Of a DNA stretch of 33,302 nt, positions 21,423 through 29,192 are shown one piece after another. Position numbers and translations under genes: made by a program. Numbering within the stretch: the stretch's first letter is position 1; each line of letters begins with the position of its first letter. Below the pieces are notes generated by a model. It was given only the letters and a program-made list of their open reading frames with translations. It had not been told where the DNA came from and ran no database searches. Source of the DNA: CAYJRW01 sp964372865 (GTDB lineage: Bacteria; Patescibacteriota; Minisyncoccia; Minisyncoccales; 2-12-FULL-40-12); the NCBI GenBank assembly GCA_964372865.1, contig CAYJRW010000003.1, positions 1-33,302 of the forward strand, given 5' to 3'.

Positions 21423-22175
21423 ATGATGAACGCTGAAGATTTCAAAAGAAAATATGGCCACGAAGAAGCAGGGTTTTGGTATCCGAGGGTAACAGCCATT
21501 TGCGAGATTATAGCCAAGCCCGGTATGGAAAAATGGCTGGCTGACTCTGGCAGTTATGACTTAATGATGCAAAAAAGAAGGAAAGTTCTTGACTGGGGCA
21601 GCGCAATAGACAGGGTAGCAAAAAGTATATTTAAAGGAGAAAGCCCGGAAATTAATCCAACTATCAATCCTTCAATTGGCGCCTTTTTAAGTTGGTTAAA
21701 GCGGCATAAGATAGTATTTTTTGATGCCGACAGAAAAGTTGTCAGCAAAAAACATTTTTATGCAGGCACAACAGACATTATTGCCGAGATTGATGGCCAA
21801 TTCGGGATTTTGGACATTAAAACCAGCAGCAATTTTTGGGACGAGCATTTTGTGCAGACAGCGGCCTACTGCCAGGCCTTTAACGAGCAAGAATCAAAAA
21901 AAGTTAAAACGCATTGGATTTTGAAAGTTGACCAGTATCAGGAATGCCAGAATTGTTTTGCCAAAAAAAGAGAAAAAGCAGGCAAGGAAGAGATTAAAGG
22001 CAATAATTTTGACTGCCAGCATAACTGGTCTGTTTTCAAAGGAGTGTGCGAGTTGAAAGAATCCTCAGAACACGAAACCTATATGAGAATGTTTTTGCAC
22101 GCCAAAAAACTCTGGGAACTGGCAAACCGCCGCTTCCTCTCTCACATAGAAAACTATCCCAACAATAAATTCTAA
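21423..22175 (+). CDS. PD-(D/E)XK nuclease-family protein (RecB/Cas4-like fold)
   Basis: The 250-aa protein has the PD-(D/E)XK active-site order: HFYAGTTDIIAEIDGQFG (first Asp), then ILDIKTSS (D-x-K) and the QTAAYCQAF helix motif (QxxxY). It has two cysteine pairs further on (CQNC near residue 178, and FDCQHNW), but they do not form the iron-sulfur pattern of Cas4 with confidence. No cas genes or repeats are nearby. The start follows repeat copy E without a ribosome binding site; ATG 21423 and the adjacent ATG 21426 are both possible. Likely a DNA repair or phage-derived exonuclease. Confidence 0.7.
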   Translation: MMNAEDFKRKYGHEEAGFWYPRVTAICEIIAKPGMEKWLADSGSYDLMMQKRRKVLDWGSAIDRVAKSIFKGESPEINPTINPSIGAFLSWLKRHKIVFFDADRKVVSKKHFYAGTTDIIAEIDGQFGILDIKTSSNFWDEHFVQTAAYCQAFNEQESKKVKTHWILKVDQYQECQNCFAKKREKAGKEEIKGNNFDCQHNWSVFKGVCELKESSEHETYMRMFLHAKKLWELANRRFLSHIENYPNNKF

Positions 22176-22248
22176 TATTTGACAATAGGAAGCCAAACGT
22201 CTAAAATCATAAAAATCAATCCCCAACTTTTGCGATAATTCAGTTGAC

Positions 22249-22276
22249 TTGACAGCAAATACTGCCGGACTATAAT
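22249..22276 (+). promoter_or_regulatory. Consensus promoter for the orphan gene at 22518
   Basis: TTGACA (22249-22254), a 16-nt spacer and TATAAT (22271-22276). The predicted start near 22283 leaves a leader of about 235 nt. Confidence 0.8.
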
Positions 22277-22332
22277 AGAGAAAGTTATAGAGCTTATGTC
22301 ATTAATCAGAGTAAACATATTAGTAACGAAAT

Positions 22333-22472
22333 GCACCAAAAAAACCCTTCGCAAGGAAGGTGCTTTTTGGTGCGCCAGTAAAGAAGATTGAATTTTGTCA
22401 TAATCTTGGTACCTCAAAAAGCCCCTTCCTCGGGAAGGGGCTTTTAAGTTATACGGTGCGGCATTGTGCCGC
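22333..22472 (+). promoter_or_regulatory. Hairpin-rich leader with terminator-like elements
   Basis: Hairpin 1: GCACCAAAAA (22333-22342) with TTTTTGGTGC (22364-22373), nesting CCTTC-GCAAG-GAAGG. Hairpin 2: a perfect 13-bp stem AAAAGCCCCTTCC-TCG-GGAAGGGGCTTTT (22417-22445), which is a full intrinsic-terminator shape. Hairpin 3: GCGGCA-TTG-TGCCGC (22458-22472). Having a terminator between promoter and gene suggests attenuation; alternatively hairpins 1-2 end a short leader RNA. Confidence 0.7.
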
Positions 22473-22517
22473 GCTGGCAGTTCTTTACAAAGAGAAAAGA
22501 CAGACAAGGGGGTGGAC

Positions 22518-23297
22518 ATGGTCGAGGCAGCGCGTTTCTATGTGGGATTTGAACACGCCCCAGGTCTTCTTGGGTCGCGCCAACATCTTCGCGAGAAAGT
22601 TGAGCGATGGTGGCGGCAGCGAGGATTTGAGTTTCCCGATGTGTTTGGGAGCAGAAACGGCATTGGTTTTGTGAGTCGTCACGTTGCGACTGCCCGTTAC
22701 GAGGACTGCGCCTTTATTTTGCTCGCGGAGCGTGCCGGTCTTGTACCGGTGTGGTCAACTTATATCCATGACAAGTTTGTGGACCGCTCGCCCGTGAAGT
22801 ACTCTTATGTTTGTCCGAGGATTGTTACAGGATTTGGCAACAGGTCTGGCAGCCCGATTGTCAAGAAATTGATTCACGCTCATCCCAAAGCAGTTGAGGG
22901 TATGCCCATTGACCGAATTGTTACTAAAGACGGTGAGAATCTTGTTGGATGGCATCGCCGATTGCTTGAAGTGGTTTGTCCCGGCGCTCTTGTTACTGAT
23001 CCATCCGACATTTACCGCGCTTCTGGAGGGGCTAGAGGATATTATCCTTTGTTGCTCTCGTTAGGCGTTGCCCACGGAGTCTTTTTTGAAGATTTTCATG
23101 GTGGCGAAACAGGTGAAGAATTGAGGCGGTTTACACAAGGCGTCTTTGAGCCGTCCTTTGACGAAGTAGCAAATCTTTTTGGCGCCAAGCCCCTTATTGT
23201 TCCCTTGCCTTGGTGGCAAGAGCTGGGTTATTATGTGGCGCCGGAGCTTGCCGGCGATTGGAGGACGCATCGAAGCATCCTCAGACACCTCCTTTAA
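22518..23297 (+). CDS. GC-rich orphan protein of unknown function (259 aa)
   Basis: The ATG at 22518 follows a purine-rich AAGGGGGTGG site. The frame is open upstream to 22464, but that part lies in leader hairpin 3. The protein begins MVEAARFYVGFEHAPG and has no signal peptide or membrane helix. It has many Trp, His and Arg residues (VERWWRQRGFEFPDVFG, NLVGWHRRLLEVVCPG, FFEDFHGGETGEEL) and reads like a compact enzyme domain, but I cannot assign a family. Codon use is more GC-rich than the neighbours, as for the orphan at 11244. It has its own promoter, long leader and terminator. Confidence 0.72.
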   Translation: MVEAARFYVGFEHAPGLLGSRQHLREKVERWWRQRGFEFPDVFGSRNGIGFVSRHVATARYEDCAFILLAERAGLVPVWSTYIHDKFVDRSPVKYSYVCPRIVTGFGNRSGSPIVKKLIHAHPKAVEGMPIDRIVTKDGENLVGWHRRLLEVVCPGALVTDPSDIYRASGGARGYYPLLLSLGVAHGVFFEDFHGGETGEELRRFTQGVFEPSFDEVANLFGAKPLIVPLPWWQELGYYVAPELAGDWRTHRSILRHLL

Positions 23298-23305
23298 TAG
23301 TATTA

Positions 23306-23358
23306 AGAGGGTGGCAGGAGTTTAGATAAAACTTCCTTGCCACCCTCTGTTTTCTCTT
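23306..23358 (+). terminator. Strong intrinsic terminator
   Basis: AGAGGGTGGCA (23306-23316) pairs perfectly with TGCCACCCTCT (23338-23348). The stem continues inward with AGGAGTTT and AAACTTCCT (one bulge). A T-rich tail GTTTTCTCTT follows. It ends the orphan gene at 22518. Confidence 0.9.
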
Positions 23359-23396
23359 GTATTATTGGCTTAAATTAGACGCAACATCATAATAAC

Positions 23397-24347
23397 ATGG
23401 CATTTCAAGATCTAAAAAAATTTATTAGAACTTTATATCTTCTGGGCGAGCGTCAACTTGAAAAAGAAACGCGTGCCCGCAGAATCATTGAAGAGAAGTT
23501 AGCGCAGCACGACAGTCCTTATTTGTTGGAGAAATTCACCACTTATGTGCCGCGTTTCCAAAGCGCGAAGTTAACCGTTGGCGGCAAAGCGATACCTTGC
23601 GCGTCGTCTTCCCTTGTCAGCGGGGAAATTACCCAACCCAATCACCTCATCAGTTCGCTCACGAGCTCGCAGAACTTCTTAAGGGTTGAGAATATTAATT
23701 TTAATCCGCTTTGCGCTTCTATATCCCGGAGTAATCACTACTTTGCGCCATCGCTGGCGATTCCCCGGCGTTATGTCTCTTGTCTTTTTGGTGCGCAAAA
23801 AGTGCGAGGTAAAGTGGTTGTCCGAAAGCAGCGGCATAATTCTGCGAACGTTCTTGTCGGTAATACTTCCAGCCCGCGATATCTCGTGTTTTCCCACTAC
23901 GATTCCATTTACGGGGGCGCGGTTGATAATGCCAGCGGCACCGCGCTGTCTTTATACTTGTTGATTCAACAGCCTGCTCTTCTCAAAAACACTCTTTTTG
24001 TGTTTGCGGGCAACGAAGAACTTTCTTACGATGCCCCAATTTATTGGGGTCATGGCTATCGCGAATTTGAGAGACGACACGATTCCTTTTTGAGGAACGC
24101 CAAAAAAATATTTGTCCTTGATTGTATTGGGTACAGCAAAACTTTTTTCGTGCGCGATTACCGCACGGTAGTCTTGGGATTCCCGGTAAAATGTCTCCCA
24201 GAAATAGCTAAAAAGACATACCTTGTTATTGGCGACTACCAACAGATGATGAAATTTTATCACAGCGAGCTTGACAAGCCGTACCTGATTGACGAGAGAG
24301 AGTTAGAGCGTATATCCAGGAAACTAGCAGGGATGTTGATTAAGTAA
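23397..24347 (+). CDS. M28-type zinc peptidase-like protein
   Basis: The 316-aa protein has the M28 metallopeptidase signature in its second half: FSHYDSIYGGAVDNASGTAL (His and Asp ligands), FVFAGNEELSYD (the Glu-Glu pair) and FVLDCIGYS (Asp ligand). M28 enzymes are aminopeptidases or glutaminyl cyclase relatives using two zinc ions. The N-terminal ~130 residues (LKKFIRTLYLLGERQ and a Ser-rich stretch) are not typical, and no signal peptide is seen, so it would be cytoplasmic. The last expected His ligand is not obvious; the candidate is in KFYHSELDKPY. It stands alone between a terminator and the suf promoter. Confidence 0.65.
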   Translation: MAFQDLKKFIRTLYLLGERQLEKETRARRIIEEKLAQHDSPYLLEKFTTYVPRFQSAKLTVGGKAIPCASSSLVSGEITQPNHLISSLTSSQNFLRVENINFNPLCASISRSNHYFAPSLAIPRRYVSCLFGAQKVRGKVVVRKQRHNSANVLVGNTSSPRYLVFSHYDSIYGGAVDNASGTALSLYLLIQQPALLKNTLFVFAGNEELSYDAPIYWGHGYREFERRHDSFLRNAKKIFVLDCIGYSKTFFVRDYRTVVLGFPVKCLPEIAKKTYLVIGDYQQMMKFYHSELDKPYLIDERELERISRKLAGMLIK

Positions 24348-24382
24348 AACTTTTTAAAAGGTTTTACATTGGGCTATCCATG

Positions 24383-24410
24383 TTGACATATTAGACAGGG
24401 GCGATAAAAT
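24383..24410 (+). promoter_or_regulatory. Promoter of the suf operon
   Basis: TTGACA (24383-24388), 16 nt, TAAAAT (24405-24410). The predicted leader is about 27 nt, unlike the leaderless genes. Around and after the -10 is an AT-rich near-palindrome (TATATAGATAGGCATCTATA) that could be a regulator site. Confidence 0.65.
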
Positions 24411-24443
24411 TATATAGATAGGCATCTATATTTTTTGTTTGGT

Positions 24444-25880
24444 ATGTCAAAAAAGCTACTGGAAAAAGTTGTAAAAAGAGAGTACGAATGGGGTTTTAGT
24501 ACTCCTGTTGAGTCAGAGAAAGCTCCTAAAGGACTGAATGAAGATATCATTAAGTTTATCTGGCAGAGAAAAAAAGAGCCCGCTTTTATGCTGGACTGGC
24601 GACTTAAAGCTTATCAATACTGGTTGACAATGAAAGAACCCGGCTGGGCAAACTTAAAATATGACCCAATTGATTATCAAAAAATCATTTATTACTCTTC
24701 TCCGAAAAAGAGGCCGCAGAGTTTGGAAGATATTGACCCTGAAATCAGAAAAACTTACGAGAAATTGGGCATTTCTTTTAAAGAACAGGAAATTTTGTCG
24801 GGAGTGGTGGCGGTGGATGCAATTTTTGACAGCGTTTCTGTGGCAACGACTTATAAAAATAAACTTAAAGAATTGGGTATTATATTTTGTTCAATTTCAG
24901 AAGCGATAAAGGAATATCCAGAATTGGTCAAAAAATATTTGGGTTCAGTCGTCCCTTATACCGACAATTTTTTTGCCGCACTTAATTCTGCTGTTTTTTC
25001 AGACGGCTCATTTGTTTATGTTCCCAAAGGCGTTAGATGCCCAATTGAGCTTTCAAGCTATTTCAGAATGAATACGCCTCAAGCTGGCCAGTTTGAAAGA
25101 ACCTTGATTATTGCAGACCAAGGGAGTTATGTGAGTTATTTAGAGGGTTGCTCAGCTCCTCAGAGATTTGAGCACCAGCTGCACGCGGCCGTAGTTGAAC
25201 TGATAGCTCACAAATCAGCTGAAATAAGATATGCCACCGTTCAAAATTGGTACCCTGGCGACAAAAAGGGCAAAGGCGGGGTTTACAACTTTGTTACCAA
25301 AAGAGGGCTTTGTCTAGGAGAAAACTCCAGAATTTCCTGGACTCAACTGGAAACCGGTTCTGCCATCACGTGGAAGTATCCAGGATGTATTTTAAAAGGA
25401 GACAACTCTGTTGGCGAATTTTATAGTTTGGCAATAACAAGTAACTATCAGCAGGCAGACACAGGCACCAAAATGATTCATCTGGGAAAAAACACCAAAA
25501 GCAGAATTGTTTCCAAAAGCGTTTCAGCAATGCATGGCAATAATTCTTTCCGCGGTTTGGTAAAAGTTGTTAAAAACGCCGATAACAGCAGAAGTTTTTC
25601 CAGGTGCGATGCTTTGCTTATTGGAAACAAATGTTCAGCCAGCACCTTTCCGCATTTTGAGGTTTACAACAATACTGCAAAGGTTGGTCATGAGGCCGCA
25701 ACATCAAGAATAGGCCCGGACATTATTTTTTATCTCAGGCAGAGAGGACTTTCTGAGGAAGAAGCCATAGCTCTGATTGTTCGCGGCTTCACCAGGGAAA
25801 TTTTGGAAAAACTCCCCTTTGAATTTGCCTCGGAAGCCAAAAAACTGCTGGCCGTAAGTTTGGAGGGTAGTGTCGGATAA
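24444..25880 (+). CDS. sufB: Fe-S cluster assembly scaffold SufB
   Basis: SufB forms the SufBC2D scaffold on which Fe-S clusters are built. The 478-aa protein has EYEWGFSTPVESEKAPKGL at the N-terminus, KEPAFMLDWRLKAY, and the beta-helix core with GVRCPIELSSYFRMN, LEGCSAPQ, HLGKNTKSRIVSKSVS and the C-terminal FYLRQRGLSEEEAIALIVRGF. Start ATG 24444 is preferred to TTG 24435. It is the first gene of a five-gene suf operon whose coding regions overlap or nearly touch. Confidence 0.96.
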   Translation: MSKKLLEKVVKREYEWGFSTPVESEKAPKGLNEDIIKFIWQRKKEPAFMLDWRLKAYQYWLTMKEPGWANLKYDPIDYQKIIYYSSPKKRPQSLEDIDPEIRKTYEKLGISFKEQEILSGVVAVDAIFDSVSVATTYKNKLKELGIIFCSISEAIKEYPELVKKYLGSVVPYTDNFFAALNSAVFSDGSFVYVPKGVRCPIELSSYFRMNTPQAGQFERTLIIADQGSYVSYLEGCSAPQRFEHQLHAAVVELIAHKSAEIRYATVQNWYPGDKKGKGGVYNFVTKRGLCLGENSRISWTQLETGSAITWKYPGCILKGDNSVGEFYSLAITSNYQQADTGTKMIHLGKNTKSRIVSKSVSAMHGNNSFRGLVKVVKNADNSRSFSRCDALLIGNKCSASTFPHFEVYNNTAKVGHEAATSRIGPDIIFYLRQRGLSEEEAIALIVRGFTREILEKLPFEFASEAKKLLAVSLEGSVG

Positions 25881-25884
25881 ATAT

Positions 25885-26628
25885 ATGCTGGAGATTAAAA
25901 ATTTACACGTTTTGACTGACGGAAAAGAAATATTAAAAGGAGTTGATTTGAGAGTCAGGGCGGGTGAAACACATGCCATAATGGGAGCTAACGGCTCTGG
26001 CAAAACCACTTTGGCAAAAGTGATTGCTGGCATCAGCGAAGGATGCGAAATAAAAGGCAGGATTAATTTTTTGGGAAAAAACATTTTTAAAATGGCTCCC
26101 GAAGAAAGAGCAAGAAATGGAATTTTTTTGGCCTTTCAAAATCCGATTGAAATTCAGGGCATTTCTCTTTTTAGTTTCCTGATAGCTTCTATCAACGAGA
26201 TTCGCAAAGCAAGAAAAAAGCCGCTTCTTGACCCGATTGATTTCTCCGACTTAATGGAACAAAAAGCGAAAAGTTTGGGCATAAAAAAGGAATTTTTATC
26301 AAGAGGAGTCAACGAAGGGTTTTCTGGCGGAGAAAAAAAGAAAAACGAGATTTTTCAAATGCTCTTTTTAGAGCCAAGATTGGCGATTTTGGACGAAATT
26401 GATTCGGGTCTTGACGTTGATTCTTTGAAAACCGTTGCCAAAGTTATCAACAAATTAAGGAAAAAAGATAATGTTTTTTTGATAATCACCCATTACCAGA
26501 GAATTTTGAACTATATCACTCCTGATTTCGTGCACGTTATGGTTGATGGAAAAATTATCAGGTCGGGAAATTCAAAATTAGCATTAGAAGTTGAAAAAAA
26601 AGGATATGGACATTTTTGTTCCAAGTAA
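25885..26628 (+). CDS. sufC: Fe-S cluster assembly ATPase SufC
   Basis: SufC is the ABC-type ATPase that drives conformational change in SufBC2D. Walker A is GANGSGKTT, the Q-loop region FQNPIEIQGIS, the signature FSGGEKKKNEIFQ, Walker B LAILDEIDSGLDVD and the H-loop ITHYQR. The 247-aa length is standard. ATG 25885 is the natural start; a GTG at 25870 overlapping sufB is also in frame. It overlaps sufD by 23 nt. Confidence 0.96.
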   Translation: MLEIKNLHVLTDGKEILKGVDLRVRAGETHAIMGANGSGKTTLAKVIAGISEGCEIKGRINFLGKNIFKMAPEERARNGIFLAFQNPIEIQGISLFSFLIASINEIRKARKKPLLDPIDFSDLMEQKAKSLGIKKEFLSRGVNEGFSGGEKKKNEIFQMLFLEPRLAILDEIDSGLDVDSLKTVAKVINKLRKKDNVFLIITHYQRILNYITPDFVHVMVDGKIIRSGNSKLALEVEKKGYGHFCSK

Positions 26629-27259
26629 GGAGAGCAGGGATTATTTTATGCCTCCTCGGGGCGGCACCATAAATGTTTATTTGGGGCGAAACAGCCGACT
26701 GCGTTTTTACACCTTTACTTTTGGAGGAGCTTCGGTTAAAAATAACCTGAATGTTATTTTTAAGGGTAGAAATTCCAAAGCAGAGCTTTACGGGCTCTAT
26801 TTGCCGGATTCAGAGCAGTTGATTGAAAATAATACATTTTTGTGGCATCTCGCGCCTTTTTGCAAGAGCTTTCAGCGGTATTACGGAGTGTTGGCTGGAA
26901 ACGGAAAGGCAATCTTTAACGGCAGAATTTTGGTTGAAAGAAAGGCCCAAAAAACAGATGCCTTCCTGGAAAGCAAAAACATTCTGTTGGGAAAAGACGC
27001 CAAAATGTTGGCAAAGCCATTCTTGGAAATTTTTGCAGATGATGTCAAATGCACCCACGCTTTTTGCAGCTCCCAAATTGAAGATGATGAAATTTTTTAC
27101 TTGCAAAGCCGCGGCATTGACTACGAGGGAGCTAAAAAAATTTTACTTTTGGGCTTTGCCCAAAAAATCATAAACAATGTTGCTTCACCAAAAATAAGAA
27201 ACAATCTATGCGCAAAGATTTCCCAATTTTTAACCGAAAAATTAGAGGAAAAGAATTGA
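26606..27259 (+). CDS. sufD: Short SufD-like scaffold protein
   Basis: SufD pairs with SufB in the scaffold. This 217-aa version is much shorter than classic SufD (about 420 aa), keeping mainly the C-terminal beta-helix: LYGLYLPDSEQLIENNTFLWHLAP, GKAIFNGRILVERKAQKTDAFLESKNILLGKDAKM over the central turns, ADDVKCTHAFCSSQIEDDEIFYLQSRGI, then GAKKILLLGFAQKII. The conserved His in KCTHA is present. ATG 26606 gives MDIFVPSKES; the frame also opens at TTG 26591. Its 3' end overlaps sufS by 52 nt. Confidence 0.88.
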   Translation: MDIFVPSKESRDYFMPPRGGTINVYLGRNSRLRFYTFTFGGASVKNNLNVIFKGRNSKAELYGLYLPDSEQLIENNTFLWHLAPFCKSFQRYYGVLAGNGKAIFNGRILVERKAQKTDAFLESKNILLGKDAKMLAKPFLEIFADDVKCTHAFCSSQIEDDEIFYLQSRGIDYEGAKKILLLGFAQKIINNVASPKIRNNLCAKISQFLTEKLEEKN

Positions 27260-28425
27260 TATATTTTGACTCTGCCTCCACCACGCAAAAACCAAAGGAG
27301 GTTATCGCCGCTGTTAATTTATTTTACAGAAATTTCAACAGCAATGTTCACCGCGGAATCCATTTTTTGAGCCAGAAAGCAACGGAGGTTTTTGAGGAAA
27401 CGAGAGAAAAAGTTAGAAAGTTTATAAATGCCAAGTCGGAAAAAGAAATTATCTTTGTGCGTGGGACTACCGAGGCAATAAATCTGGTAGCTAACACTTT
27501 TGGAAAAAAGTTTGTTAAGAAGGGTGATGAGATTTTAATTTCTGAAATGGAGCATCATTCAAACATTGTTCCATGGCAAATAATTTCACAGCAAAGGAAA
27601 GCTAAATTGAGGGTAATTCCCATAACATACAGCGGAGAAATCGAAATCAAAGAAGTTGAAAAACTGCTGACCAAAAAAACAAAAATTGTTGCAATATGTC
27701 ATGTTTCCAATGTTTTGGGTACCATAAATCCCATAAAAGAAATAATAAAAATGGCGCATCAAAGGGGGATTAAGGTTTTGATAGACGGCGCGCAAGCTGT
27801 CGCTCATTTGAAAATTGACGTTCAGGACTTGGACTGCGATTTTTACGCTTTCTCAGGACATAAAATGTACGGACCCACTGGAATCGGCGTGCTTTACGGA
27901 AAAATGAATTTATTGGAACAACTTCCACCTTGGCAGGGGGGCGGAGATATGATAAAGTCGGTCTCTTTTGAAAAAACAATTTACAACGAGCTACCATATA
28001 AGTTTGAAGCAGGAACTCCTGACATTGCAGGCGTTGTGGGGCTGGGAGCAGCTCTTGATTATTTGCAAAGGGTTGGTATCGAAAAAATACAGAGGCACGA
28101 GAAAGAATTATTGGAATACGGGCAAAAGGTTACTGGTTCAATTTCAGGAATAAGAATTATCGGTCAGGCCTCAGAAAAAACAGGAGTTATTTCCTTCATT
28201 TTGGAAAAAGGAATGGTTCATCCTCATGATGTGGGCACGTTTTTGGATAGAGAAGGCATTGCAATAAGAACAGGTCATCACTGCTGCCAACCATTAATGG
28301 CGCATTTTGAACTTTCAGCCACTTGTCGAGTTTCTTTTGGAATTTATAACCAAAAAGCGGAGATTGATAAATTAAAAATTGCTTTGGAGAAAGCAAAAAG
28401 ATTTTTCCACTATGCCAAAAATTGA
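27208..28425 (+). CDS. sufS: Cysteine desulfurase SufS
   Basis: SufS is a PLP enzyme that takes sulfur from cysteine for Fe-S clusters. The 405-aa protein has FDSASTTQKPKEVI, VRGTTEAINLVANTFG, MEHHSNIVPWQ, DGAQAVAHLKIDVQDLDCDF and the PLP-lysine motif FSGHKMYGPTGIGVLYG. The catalytic Cys lies in RTGHHCCQPLM, which has a second adjacent Cys where the family usually has Ala. ATG 27208 lies inside the sufD 3' end. It is followed closely by its sulfur-acceptor partner sufU. Confidence 0.96.
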   Translation: MRKDFPIFNRKIRGKELIYFDSASTTQKPKEVIAAVNLFYRNFNSNVHRGIHFLSQKATEVFEETREKVRKFINAKSEKEIIFVRGTTEAINLVANTFGKKFVKKGDEILISEMEHHSNIVPWQIISQQRKAKLRVIPITYSGEIEIKEVEKLLTKKTKIVAICHVSNVLGTINPIKEIIKMAHQRGIKVLIDGAQAVAHLKIDVQDLDCDFYAFSGHKMYGPTGIGVLYGKMNLLEQLPPWQGGGDMIKSVSFEKTIYNELPYKFEAGTPDIAGVVGLGAALDYLQRVGIEKIQRHEKELLEYGQKVTGSISGIRIIGQASEKTGVISFILEKGMVHPHDVGTFLDREGIAIRTGHHCCQPLMAHFELSATCRVSFGIYNQKAEIDKLKIALEKAKRFFHYAKN

Positions 28426-28876
28426 AGAGATATATCAAGAAACAATTTTAGAGCACGGCCAAAATCCGAGAAACTTTGCTAAATTAAAAAAAGCAAATTA
28501 TTCCGCAGAAGCATTCAATCCTTTTTGCGGAGACCGTTATTGGGTTTATTTGAAAGTTAACAGGGATATCATAGAAGATATTTCTTTTGAGGGCGAGGGC
28601 TGTTTAATTTCCAAGGCCTCCGGTTCTTTAATGACAGAGATTCTTAAAGATAAAACAATGACAGAGGCAGAAAAAATTTTTATGTTTTTTCAAAAATTAA
28701 TTACAGGAGAAAAACTAAAAGAAAAAAGAAAACATGAAAAACTTTTTGTCTTTTCTGGAATCTCCAAATTTCCTCTTAGAATAAAGTGTGCGCTTTTGCC
28801 TTGGTATGTAGTTTCTTTGGCATCCATAGCCCCGTTATGTCAAACAATCTTCAGAAGAAAATTAAAAAAGCTTTAA
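28412..28876 (+). CDS. sufU: SufU-type zinc-dependent sulfur acceptor
   Basis: SufU receives persulfide from SufS. The 154-aa protein has all four zinc ligands of the family: NPFCGDR (Cys39, Asp41), GEGCLIS (Cys64) and RIKCALLPW (Cys126). It has the family's extra segment between the second and third Cys that separates SufU from IscU. The C-terminus (SLASIAPLCQTIFRRKLKKL) is longer and more basic than usual. ATG 28412 gives the family start MPKIEEIYQETILEHG and overlaps sufS by 14 nt. Confidence 0.92.
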   Translation: MPKIEEIYQETILEHGQNPRNFAKLKKANYSAEAFNPFCGDRYWVYLKVNRDIIEDISFEGEGCLISKASGSLMTEILKDKTMTEAEKIFMFFQKLITGEKLKEKRKHEKLFVFSGISKFPLRIKCALLPWYVVSLASIAPLCQTIFRRKLKKL

Positions 28877-28934
28877 AATGATTTACGAAAATGTCAGAAT
28901 ATGCCAAATTAAAACTTGGGTTTAAATAAAATAT

Positions 28935-29192
28935 ATGAACAAAAAGTGTCTTAGGTGTCTTGATGTTTTGAGTGTGGGGACGCGCCTGGAAATTGTCCGG
29001 CGACTGAGAAAAAAACCTAAAAATGTTTCTAAGATTGAGAAATTGTTTGATTTAACCCAGCCCACTATTTCTTACCATTTGAAAGTTTTAAAAAAAATAG
29101 GGATGCTCAAAGCAAAAAAGAATGGAAGAGAGATTTATTATTTTTTAAACGAAAAATATCCCTGCAAAAATTGCATTGTCTCAAAGATATGA
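28935..29192 (+). CDS. ArsR-family winged-helix regulator with two CxxC pairs
   Basis: The 85-aa protein is a winged-helix DNA-binding protein: LSVGTRLEIVRRLRKK, then the recognition helix region LTQPTISYHLKVLKKIGML and the wing KKNGREIYYFL. Cysteines occur as CLRC at the N-terminus (5 and 8) and CKNC near the C-terminus (77 and 80), an arrangement that could bind zinc, another metal or an Fe-S cluster. It follows sufU by 58 nt and overlaps mnmA by 4 nt (ATGA). An Fe-S- or metal-sensing control of the suf operon is an attractive inference. TTAAAT at 28922-28927 is a possible -10. Confidence 0.85.
   Translation: MNKKCLRCLDVLSVGTRLEIVRRLRKKPKNVSKIEKLFDLTQPTISYHLKVLKKIGMLKAKKNGREIYYFLNEKYPCKNCIVSKI

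Noticed and set aside
21423..22175. Cas4 and a CRISPR system
   Set aside because: The nuclease has the PD-(D/E)XK motifs, but there are no cas neighbours, no regular direct repeats, and its Cys residues do not form the Cas4 pattern.
24345..24368. AT-rich hairpin GTAAAAC...GTTTTAC after the M28-type gene
   Set aside because: The stem is weak, the loop is poorly defined and no T-run follows, so it is not called as a terminator.
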